Source: Magnetovibrio sp.
GTDB lineage: Bacteria; Pseudomonadota; Alphaproteobacteria; Rhodospirillales; Magnetovibrionaceae
Length of the DNA stretch: 6,222 nt
Direction of reading: 5' to 3'
Assembly (NCBI GenBank): GCA_016763895.1
Contig: JAESSV010000127.1
Location: 1-6,222, forward strand
In this document: positions 1-4,733 of the stretch, one piece after another
Numbering within the stretch: the stretch's first letter is position 1
Layout: each line of letters starts with the position of its first letter
Notes under the pieces: model-generated
Told to the model about the DNA's origin: nothing
The model's input: the letters and a program-made list of their open reading frames with translations, nothing else
Databases searched by the model: none
Program-made: the position numbers and the translations under genes

Positions 1-1
1 A

Positions 2-838
2 GGCTTGAAAACCATTGCGGCTCGACTTCAAGCGGATGGCGTTATTCACAACGCCATGCAATTTCGTTTATGGGCGCGTTTGACCGGGCAACATACCAAA
101 TTACGTGCCGGAGAATTCGAAATTCCTGCACGCGCCTCCATCGTTGAGGTTTTGCAAATCCTGGAAAATGGGCAAACGGTGGTGCACAAGTTGACCCTTG
201 TCGAAGGTTTGACTGTGACGGAAATGTTGATCAAAATCCAAGATGCCAAGGGATTGGTGGGGACGGTGACAAATATCCCCGATGACGGCATGATGTTGCC
301 GGAAACCTATTATTATTCATGGGGCGATAGCCGCGAAGGTTTGGTCACGCGTATGGTGAATGCCATGAGCGACGTGATTACAAAACAATGGTTCGCTCGC
401 CCCACAGATTTCATTTTGCAAACGCCGGAAGAACTTTTGACTTTGGCCTCTATTGTCGAAAAGGAAACGGGCCTTGCTTCGGAACGGCCCAAGGTCGCGC
501 GGGTCTTTCTCAATCGTCTCAACAAAGGTATGCGGCTTCAATCTGATCCGACGGTGGTGTTTGCCATCACCAATGGTTCCGGGGCCTTGGGCCGGGCGCT
601 GACACGATTGGATTTGAAAATCGATAGTACCTATAACACTTATAAAATCAAAGGGTTGCCGCCCGGCCCCATCGCCAACCCGGGGCGCGATAGCATCTTG
701 GCAGTGATGAACCCGGCCGATACGGATGCCTTGTACTTTGTCGCGGACGGCACCGGTGGGCACGTCTTTGCCAAGACCCTAAAACAGCACAATCGCAATG
801 TCGCCAAGTGGCGAAGGTTTAAACGAAAGACAAAATAA
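2..838 (+). CDS. mltG: Endolytic murein transglycosylase MltG (5'-truncated by window edge)
   Basis: MltG (YceG family) is an inner-membrane lytic transglycosylase that cleaves nascent peptidoglycan strands and is thought to set glycan chain length. About 278 residues are present. The reading frame is open to the window edge, so the true start, with the N-terminal membrane helix, lies upstream; the family is usually around 330-350 aa. Counting from the TTG at position 5, the visible N-terminal part (IAARLQADGVI, AGEFEIP) matches the LysM-like region. The catalytic domain holds LPETY (about 98-102), the signature LASIVEKET (about 147-155) with the presumed catalytic Glu at about 152, then VFLNRLNKGMRLQSDPTV (about 167-184) and GLPPGPIANPG (about 217-227). 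No motif is broken. In many alphaproteobacteria mltG follows fabF and precedes yicC; here about 2.4 kb of other genes separate it from yicC. Family assignment is very secure. Confidence 0.96.
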   Translation, partial: GLKTIAARLQADGVIHNAMQFRLWARLTGQHTKLRAGEFEIPARASIVEVLQILENGQTVVHKLTLVEGLTVTEMLIKIQDAKGLVGTVTNIPDDGMMLPETYYYSWGDSREGLVTRMVNAMSDVITKQWFARPTDFILQTPEELLTLASIVEKETGLASERPKVARVFLNRLNKGMRLQSDPTVVFAITNGSGALGRALTRLDLKIDSTYNTYKIKGLPPGPIANPGRDSILAVMNPADTDALYFVADGTGGHVFAKTLKQHNRNVAKWRRFKRKTK

Positions 839-927
839 GAACGGGGGCTTGCTCTCACGAAAGGCTTGAGCCAAAATGCCGTGTATTTTTTTGATTCTAA
901 ACAACCAACGCCTAAAAAGGAATAACA

Positions 928-1101
928 ATGAAAGCTGAAGATCACAGAAAAGTCGCTCAATGGCACCTTAAACAAGCGGATCTGCACGAAAGTGTAGACG
1001 GATATTCCTGTGGATGTCCTCCGGATACGCAAAGCAAGAAGATCATTGAAATTGTGGATTCTGGTGTCATCGAAGAAGAAAAAACGTGCGCGTTGGGTTA
1101 A
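928..1101 (+). CDS. Small cysteine-containing hypothetical protein (57 aa)
   Basis: I do not recognise this protein. An ATG at 928 is preceded by AAAAAGG (914-920) at 7-nt spacing, a good Shine-Dalgarno, and the frame runs 57 codons to TAA. The product is hydrophilic and acidic toward the end, with no membrane segment or signal peptide. Its most distinctive part is YSCGCPPDT (residues 26-34), a CxC pair followed by two prolines; a third Cys lies near the end (C54, in KTCALG), and there is a basic/His-containing N-terminal half (H6, H13, H20). Three cysteines plus histidines could bind metal or be redox active, but that is inference only. It sits 89 nt after mltG and 33 nt before a strong terminator, so it forms the last gene of a plus-strand unit. 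The good RBS and the terminator placement argue that it is real. Confidence 0.62.
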   Translation: MKAEDHRKVAQWHLKQADLHESVDGYSCGCPPDTQSKKIIEIVDSGVIEEEKTCALG

Positions 1102-1134
1102 CGAAAACCGCTGCGCGAACGTCTTAAGGTTTGC

Positions 1135-1175
1135 AAACAGCCCTCTCGATTGAATTTCGGGGGGGCTGTTTCGTT
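1135..1175 (+). terminator. Rho-independent terminator after the 57-aa ORF
   Basis: AAACAGCCC (1135-1143) pairs perfectly with GGGCTGTTT (1163-1171). The stem can extend inward through four more pairs (1144-1147 with 1159-1162, two of them G-T wobbles), leaving a loop of about 11 nt. The stem is followed by TCGTTTT on the plus strand, an interrupted T tract. It lies between two convergent genes (small ORF ending at 1101, SDR ending at 1182). On the minus strand the hairpin is followed only by GCAAACC after the stem's own TTT, so termination of the SDR transcript here would be weaker. Confidence 0.8.
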
Positions 1176-1181
1176 TTGCGC

Positions 1182-1955
1182 TTATTGCTCTTTGGGGGCT
1201 TTTAACAACACCCATCTTCGCACACGCGGCGGCAATATACCGACCAGCCATGACGCCGCCGCCATGGGCCATGGGAAAATGAGGCTGATGCGGTGGGTGC
1301 TGCGGGCCTTGTCCAAGCCTTTGTGGATGATTTGAGCGGCTTTTGGTCCCGTTAACAGCATCGGCATGGCAAAGTTGTTTTTATCCGTAATGCGGCTTTC
1401 GACGAAGCCCGGGCAAATGGACGTGACGGTGATGCCGTCATCTTTTAACGATCCGTTGAGGGCTTCTGCGTAGACTTTTACGGCGGATTTCGAGGCTGAA
1501 TAAGCCGGGGCACCGGGCAGGGGGGTAAAGGCCGCAAGCGAGCTGACGACGACGATATGGCCCGACTTTCTGGGACGCATGTGGTGTATGGCGGGCCAAA
1601 TGGTGTTGAGAACTCCACCTAAATTGACCTCGAAAATAGCCCGCGCCTGAGCTTCATTTTCGCCTTGGTTTCCCGTGCCCCCGGAAATACCCGCGTTGGC
1701 GATGACCAGGTCTAAGGGATGGTCCAAGTCGACGGCCTTAATCCAGTCTTCCATTTCGATTTGCTGGGTCACATCAATGACCAAGGCGCAAACGGTGGCA
1801 TGGCGCAAACGGCACTGTTCGGCCACGGCGGTCAAACGGGTTTGATCACGCCCACATAACGCAAGATGAACACCTGTTGCAGCATATTCAAGGGCTAAGG
1901 ATTCGCCTATACCGCTGCTGGCTCCGGTGATGAGGATGGATTTCGGACCGTCCAT
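1182..1955 (-). CDS. SDR-family NAD(P)-dependent oxidoreductase
   Basis: This is a classical short-chain dehydrogenase/reductase of 257 aa, a soluble Rossmann-fold enzyme that reduces or oxidises a carbonyl/alcohol with NAD(P). Visible motifs: the dinucleotide loop TGASSGIG (10-17), GRD (35-37) after beta-2, DV (61-62) for the adenine ring, NAG (87-89), the catalytic Asn in NLGG (111-114), catalytic Ser139 in VVVSS, the active-site pair Tyr152/Lys156 in YSASK, and PG (182-183). The tetrad Asn-Ser-Tyr-Lys is complete, so the enzyme should be active. The Arg in GRD after beta-2 would suit NADP(H), an inference. The C-terminal part (about 224-257) is hydrophobic and basic, as in SDRs that associate with membranes. 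The ATG lies 5 nt downstream of the cbtA stop, with AAGGA and GAAG at the end of cbtA as likely ribosome binding sequence, so it is probably co-transcribed and translationally coupled. The substrate cannot be told from sequence. Confidence 0.93.
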   Translation of the reverse strand: MDGPKSILITGASSGIGESLALEYAATGVHLALCGRDQTRLTAVAEQCRLRHATVCALVIDVTQQIEMEDWIKAVDLDHPLDLVIANAGISGGTGNQGENEAQARAIFEVNLGGVLNTIWPAIHHMRPRKSGHIVVVSSLAAFTPLPGAPAYSASKSAVKVYAEALNGSLKDDGITVTSICPGFVESRITDKNNFAMPMLLTGPKAAQIIHKGLDKARSTHRISLIFPWPMAAASWLVGILPPRVRRWVLLKAPKEQ

Positions 1956-1960
1956 TGGGC

Positions 1961-2629
1961 TTAAGCTTCTTTTCCTTTGAAATAATTATAAAATAACGGT
2001 GCAAAATAGCCGAGCAATCCCCAAAGTATAGCACTTATGACGATACTTGATGCCGCAAAGTGCGCGGCCAGGGTGGCGGGGACTTCGCTGGCTTGGGTCA
2101 ACGGATGGGGCGCACCCCAAATGTGAGGGGCCAACACGATCAAGATTCCGAGAATTTTTACGGGCTCAATGTCCGTTAAAAAGAGGCAATACAAGCCGCC
2201 AAGGGTACAGAGCACGGTGGCGAGCCACCACATTTGGCGCGCGTGAAGGTCTGCGGTGGGCATGCCGGGCAGCTCAGGCGGAAGCCCCATGGTGGGCGCC
2301 AAAGTAAAGGCTGCGAATCCGGCTATAGCCATCAGAAAACCGGTTCTGCGGTCGGCTTGTTTTGGACCGAAACTTAAGCCAACGACCAAAAACAATGCAA
2401 AGGAAATGGTGGTGACCACATTGGCGACGACCGTATAGCCAAAACGTTCCCAGCCATTTTCAGGAGACCAAGCGGAATGATCATGTACATGGCCGATGAT
2501 GACGGTTGAAACCTCATAGCCTTCGGCTTCTAAAATCAGCGGCGTGGTGGTGTAAACTTCGACCATAGACACCAACACAGCCACAAGCACGCCAGCGGCC
2601 ATAGCCGTAGCAAATAAACGATACATCAT
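1961..2629 (-). CDS. cbtA: CbtA family predicted cobalt transporter membrane subunit
   Basis: This 222-aa integral membrane protein is of the CbtA family, proposed from comparative genomics (B12-riboswitch control, pairing with CbtB) to take up cobalt for cobalamin synthesis. I see hydrophobic segments at about 5-24, 66-86, 98-116, 133-151, 157-173 and 188-210, i.e. five or six spans. Family hallmarks are TPLILEAEGYE (about 29-39) after helix 1, the His/Asp-rich stretch HVHDHSAWSPENGWER (about 47-62), the LPPELPGMPTADLHARQMWW block (about 116-135) before helix 4, and APHIWGAPHP (about 167-176). The repeated His and Asp residues are candidate metal ligands (inference). The ATG at 2629-2627 has GGAG at 2640-2637 with 7-nt spacing; a second ATG follows directly, but the first fits the spacing better. 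It lies 57 nt after cbtB, forming the usual cbtB-cbtA order. Transport activity of the family has little direct experimental support. Confidence 0.9.
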   Translation of the reverse strand: MMYRLFATAMAAGVLVAVLVSMVEVYTTTPLILEAEGYEVSTVIIGHVHDHSAWSPENGWERFGYTVVANVVTTISFALFLVVGLSFGPKQADRRTGFLMAIAGFAAFTLAPTMGLPPELPGMPTADLHARQMWWLATVLCTLGGLYCLFLTDIEPVKILGILIVLAPHIWGAPHPLTQASEVPATLAAHFAASSIVISAILWGLLGYFAPLFYNYFKGKEA

Positions 2630-2655
2630 GGAAAAGCTCCAGATTTGGCCTTAGG

Positions 2656-2692
2656 GACCTTGGTCTTAGTGGACGTGACCTTGGTCTTAGTG
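2656..2692. repeat. Direct repeat, 16 nt x 2 with 21-nt period, at the cbtB-cbtA junction
   Basis: GACCTTGGTCTTAGTG (plus strand) occurs exactly at 2656-2671 and again at 2677-2692, with a degenerate third part, TTGGCCTTAGGG, at 2645-2656. The repeat overlaps the cbtB stop codon and fills most of the 57-nt gap before cbtA. Read on the minus strand in the +1 frame relative to cbtB, it encodes a lysine-rich series (TKTKVTSTKTKV) that ends at a TGA overlapping the cbtA start codon. Confidence 0.85.
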
Positions 2693-2869
2693 ACAGGGAA
2701 ACACTTCGACATGGCGGGTGTCGTGGGCCGCATTATGAAGGGGCGCAGACTGGGCAAAGCCAACCGTGAACAACATGGCGCCCGCAAATGCAAGCGCAAC
2801 AAGGCGAGCCTTGATCATTTCGCTAAGATTTGAGGACGTTTTAGCGATAGAAGAGGTCTGTGTATTCAT
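2687..2869 (-). CDS. cbtB: CbtB family predicted cobalt transporter subunit
   Basis: This is a 60-aa single-span protein matching the CbtB family, the small partner of CbtA in a predicted cobalt uptake system. A polar N-terminus rich in Ser/Thr (1-20) is followed by one hydrophobic helix (about 21-39, ARLVALAFAGAMLFTVGF) and then the family-defining metal-binding tail LHNAAHDTRHVEVFPCH (44-60). That tail has His45, His49, His53, His60 and Cys59 as likely ligands. The length and the C-terminal end at FPCH are as expected for the family, so the gene looks intact. The ATG is preceded by GGAG (2881-2878) at 8-nt spacing. It is the first gene after the cobalamin riboswitch and is followed by cbtA, so it should be repressed when cobalamin is abundant. 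Family identity is secure; the transport role is inferred from the literature on the family. Confidence 0.92.
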   Translation of the reverse strand: MNTQTSSIAKTSSNLSEMIKARLVALAFAGAMLFTVGFAQSAPLHNAAHDTRHVEVFPCH

Positions 2870-2877
2870 AATGTGTG

Positions 2878-2881
2878 CTCC
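2878..2881 (-). promoter_or_regulatory. cbtB ribosome binding site
   Basis: GGAG stands 8 nt upstream of the cbtB ATG. It lies 3 nt downstream of the riboswitch expression-platform hairpin, so a stable kissing complex at that hairpin would sit directly beside it and could block ribosome binding. Confidence 0.75.
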
Positions 2882-2884
2882 GAT

Positions 2885-2902
2885 GTCATCTCACCCGATG
2901 AC
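2885..2902 (-). promoter_or_regulatory. Expression-platform hairpin (P13-like) of the cobalamin riboswitch
   Basis: On the minus strand GTCATC (2902-2897) and GATGAC (2890-2885) form a 6-bp perfect stem closing the loop GGGTGA (2896-2891). It lies between the aptamer and the cbtB ribosome binding site, ending 3 nt before GGAG. The loop can pair with TTACCT (3057-3052) in loop L5 of the aptamer (T-A, T.G, A-T, C-G, C-G, T.G), which matches the known L5-L13 kissing interaction of cobalamin riboswitches. There is no T tract after the stem, so control is more likely at translation initiation than by intrinsic termination. The folding is my hand analysis. Confidence 0.6.
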
Positions 2903-2920
2903 GTTGAGGTTTATATCAGC

Positions 2921-3110
2921 ATGCGGCAGGTATACTGGCTCCGGTTCAAAGCTTACATTTAACCTTCCCAAAGCAAAGACTTCAGTGGTTGTCGCTCATG
3001 CAAGCTCCCCGTATACAGTTGCGGGGGCAGCCACGGTTAAACCCCCTTGATAGGTAAGGCTTCCGTGTTCCCTTTTGATCCCCAAGACTTTGTCTGTTCG
3101 GGAACCGCAT
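2921..3110 (-). promoter_or_regulatory. Cobalamin (AdoCbl) riboswitch aptamer controlling cbtB-cbtA-SDR
   Basis: On the minus strand this 190-nt leader carries the conserved boxes of the cobalamin riboswitch in the correct order. The closing stem P1 is ATGCGG (3110-3105) with CCGCAT (2926-2921). Then come AAAAGGGAA (3076-3068); stem P5, CACGG (3067-3063) with CCGTG (3036-3032); the core GCTGCCCCCGCAACTGTA (3031-3014); CCACTG (2988-2983); GGGAAGG (2969-2963); and the 3' B12 box GCCAGTATACCTGCC (about 2938-2924). The B12 box differs slightly from the usual GCCAGGAGACCTGCC. It binds cobalamin and lowers expression of the genes downstream, here cbtB, cbtA and probably the SDR, which fits a cobalt-uptake operon. 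Presence and strand are certain; the outer ends are set by the P1 pairing. Confidence 0.96.
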
Positions 3111-3117
3111 AAAGGTA

Positions 3118-3146
3118 TGTTTAGAGATAAATGTAATGTGAGGCAA
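3118..3146 (-). promoter_or_regulatory. Candidate sigma-70-type promoter of the riboswitch-cbtBA operon
   Basis: On the minus strand TTGCCT (3146-3141) and TAAACA (3123-3118) are separated by 17 nt. The -35 element is good and the -10 weak. The predicted transcription start falls around 3111, just at the P1 stem of the riboswitch (3110), which is where the transcript must begin. This is motif reading only. Confidence 0.35.
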
Positions 3147-3158
3147 GGCCTTCCTTTC

Positions 3159-3187
3159 TTGTGAGAAGCGAAAGGTACGTGTATAGT
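3159..3187 (+). promoter_or_regulatory. Candidate sigma-70-type promoter of yicC-gmk
   Basis: TTGTGA (3159-3164) and TATAGT (3182-3187) are spaced by 17 nt, each close to consensus. A start near 3194 would leave an untranslated leader of about 18 nt that still includes the AAGGGGG ribosome binding site. A second possible -10, TACAAT, lies at 3190-3195 but lacks a matching -35. The promoter is back to back with the candidate cbtB-operon promoter, its -35 being 12 bp away. Confidence 0.5.
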
Positions 3188-3199
3188 TCTACAATAATT

Positions 3200-3206
3200 A
3201 AGGGGG
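3200..3206 (+). promoter_or_regulatory. yicC ribosome binding site that selects the TTG start
   Basis: AAGGGGG lies 5 nt before TTG at 3212. A GTG further upstream at 3161 in the same frame would add 17 residues (MRSERYVYS...) that do not look like the family and would overlap the likely promoter, while the ATG at 3227 is 20 nt from this site and would leave only MTGFARA. Confidence 0.7.
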
Positions 3207-3211
3207 TATTT

Positions 3212-4105
3212 TTGAGCATTTCAAGTATGACAGGCTTTGCACGTGCTGCGGGCACGGATAATGTGTGTGCGTGGACATGGGAAACCAAAAGCGTCAATGG
3301 CAAGGGATTGGACGTTCGTGTCCGATTGCCGCGCGGTTATGATGCTTTGGAAACGCAGGTCCGCGAACGGGTGGCAAAACGCTTTAAGCGTGGCAATATT
3401 TCTTTAAACCTTGAATTGACGTGGATCAATCCCCAGATAACGTTGCAGGTTAACAAAGATGTTTTGGGACAAGTGGTGCGCGCTGCTGAGGTGGTTCAAT
3501 CCACAATGCCTTCGGTTCAAGCCCCATGTGTTGATGGTATCTTGGCCTTGCGCGGCGTTTTGGAACACGTCGAAGTGCAATTGGATGCAGATGACCTTAA
3601 AACGGTCGAAAAAACCGTTTTGCAAGGTTTAGAATGCATGCTGGATTCGCTTAGCGAAGCGCGCAATGCGGAAGGTCAGCGTCTGGACAAGGTTTTGCAA
3701 ACCCAATTGGCCGATATTGAAACGCTGTCACAGCAAGCCGCAACCTTGGCCGTGATGCAACCCGAAATCATTCGCCAGCGCTTGGCCAAGCAAGTTCAGG
3801 CCTTGATTCAAGATGTAGAAGAAACGATAAACCCGGAACGCTTGGCCCAAGAAGCAGCTTTGTTGATGATCAAAGCCGACGTCCGCGAAGAACTTGACCG
3901 CCTTGAGGCACATATTGCGGCGGCCCATAGCCTTATGGCAAAAGGGGAGCCGGTTGGACGTCGGTTGGATTTTTTGTGCCAAGAATTTAACCGGGAAGTA
4001 AATACTTTATGCTCTAAGTCGGCAGATACAGAGTTGACGAAAATAGGATTAGAACTTAAATCTATTATCGAACAGTTTCGCGAGCAGGTGCAAAATATTG
4101 AGTGA
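3212..4105 (+). CDS. yicC: YicC/YloC family endoribonuclease
   Basis: YicC-family proteins are stress-associated cytosolic proteins recently described as endoribonucleases acting on RNA, including small RNA turnover in E. coli. With the TTG start at 3212 the product is 297 aa, near the family norm of about 290. The N-terminal domain (YicC_N) begins with SSMTGFARA (4-12) and ETKSVNGKGLDVRVRLP (24-40). The middle (about 140-220) is charged and helical, probably coiled coil. The C-terminal domain (DUF1732) has VREELDRLEAHI (224-235), GRRLDFLCQEFNREVNTLCSK (249-269) and ends in REQVQNIE, as is typical. The start was chosen because AAGGGGG is 5 nt upstream and the protein then begins just before the conserved SMTGFARA. 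It overlaps gmk by 8 nt, so the two are probably translationally coupled, a common pairing in bacteria. Identity is secure; the precise RNA target here is unknown. Confidence 0.95.
   Translation: MSISSMTGFARAAGTDNVCAWTWETKSVNGKGLDVRVRLPRGYDALETQVRERVAKRFKRGNISLNLELTWINPQITLQVNKDVLGQVVRAAEVVQSTMPSVQAPCVDGILALRGVLEHVEVQLDADDLKTVEKTVLQGLECMLDSLSEARNAEGQRLDKVLQTQLADIETLSQQAATLAVMQPEIIRQRLAKQVQALIQDVEETINPERLAQEAALLMIKADVREELDRLEAHIAAAHSLMAKGEPVGRRLDFLCQEFNREVNTLCSKSADTELTKIGLELKSIIEQFREQVQNIE
4086..4090 (+). promoter_or_regulatory. gmk ribosome binding site inside yicC
   Basis: AGGTG lies 7 nt before the TTG at 4098 and supports that start over the ATGs at 4131 and 4134. Because it is inside the final codons of yicC, gmk translation is probably coupled to yicC. 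Confidence 0.5.
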
Positions 4106-4733
4106 TCCGAAAAACATTAAACGTCGCGGCATGATGCTGGTGCTTTCGTCCCCGTCTGGGGCCGGAAAGACAACAATTTCGCGGAAATTATTGGAACGTG
4201 ATGATAACTTAAAAATGTCTATTTCGGCCACGACTCGGGCGCCTCGTCCCGGAGAAGTGGATGGCGAAGACTATATTTTTATGTCCGACGAAAAATTTGC
4301 GGATATGGTCAATAAAAACGAGTTTCTGGAATATGCGACTGTTTTTGACAATTCGTATGGGACTCCGTTTGGCCCCGTAGAAGCCGCCCTTAAAATGGGC
4401 AAGGACGTTTTGTTTGATGTGGATAGGCAAGGCACCCAGCAATTGCATGGACGAGCCGGCGACGACTTGGTGCGGGTCTTTATTTTACCACCTTCAAAAG
4501 ACGAACTGGAATGCCGCTTAAGATGGCGGGATCAGGATTCTGAAGAAGTCATCATTACGCGCATGGCTCAAGCTTCTGATGAGATGGGGCATTATGACGA
4601 ATACGATTACATCGTTGTTAACGTTGACCGTGAAGACAGTGTTGATGATGTTCACACCATTCTCAAGGCTGAGCGAATGAAAAAAACGCGTCGGGACGGT
4701 CTATATGACTTTGTCCGTGGACTGTGCAAATAA
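4098..4733 (+). CDS. gmk: Guanylate kinase
   Basis: Gmk phosphorylates GMP to GDP with ATP and is essential for guanine nucleotide supply. The 211-aa length matches the family (about 207 aa in E. coli). Visible motifs: P-loop [10 protein letters not shown] (17-26), GMP-binding [19 protein letters not shown] (41-59) with Arg47, Arg50 and Tyr59, SYGTP (86-90), [10 protein letters not shown] (107-116), FILPPS (128-133), the lid/Arg region [17 protein letters not shown] (140-156) and YDYIVVN (169-175). One oddity is Arg110 (AGG, 4425-4427) where DIDWQG or DVDVQG is usual. The start is the TTG at 4098, which has AGGTG (4086-4090) at 7-nt spacing inside yicC; ATGs at 4131/4134 are possible but have no good ribosome binding site. 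The 3' end overlaps rsmA on the other strand by 33 nt. Confidence 0.96.
   Translation: MSDPKNIKRRGMMLVLSSPSGAGKTTISRKLLERDDNLKMSISATTRAPRPGEVDGEDYIFMSDEKFADMVNKNEFLEYATVFDNSYGTPFGPVEAALKMGKDVLFDVDRQGTQQLHGRAGDDLVRVFILPPSKDELECRLRWRDQDSEEVIITRMAQASDEMGHYDEYDYIVVNVDREDSVDDVHTILKAERMKKTRRDGLYDFVRGLCK

Noticed and set aside
317..763. Long open frame on the minus strand opposite mltG (148 codons)
   Set aside because: It lies fully inside the well-conserved mltG reading frame, its product resembles no family I know, and it has no convincing ribosome binding site.
849..877. Possible promoter for the 57-aa ORF (TTGCTC, 17 nt, CAAAAT)
   Set aside because: Both elements match the consensus poorly; the gene may be transcribed from mltG.
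845..890. Possible terminator after mltG (GGCTTG ... TTGAGCC followed later by a T run)
   Set aside because: Only four Watson-Crick pairs plus wobbles form, the loop is large, and the T run is separated from the stem by more than 10 nt.
1135..1171. Bidirectional terminator also serving the SDR operon
   Set aside because: The minus-strand side lacks a run of T after the stem, so I call it only for the plus strand.
640..1272. Open frame of 210 codons on the minus strand across the mltG end, the small ORF and the SDR end
   Set aside because: It runs through the terminator hairpin and antisense to three better supported genes; its sequence is low-complexity and unlike any family I know.
2645..2833. 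Plus-strand open frame beginning with a Leu/Val repeat (LVLVDVTLVLV)
   Set aside because: The repeat is the complement of the cbtB-cbtA junction repeat; the rest is antisense to cbtB.
2766..3050. Plus-strand open frame over the riboswitch and cbtB start
   Set aside because: It is antisense to a certain riboswitch and to cbtB, and the translated product is explained by those elements.
3161..3211. Upstream GTG start for YicC adding 17 residues
   Set aside because: The extension overlaps the candidate promoter, lacks a ribosome binding site and is not part of the family; the TTG at 3212 has both RBS and the expected N-terminus.
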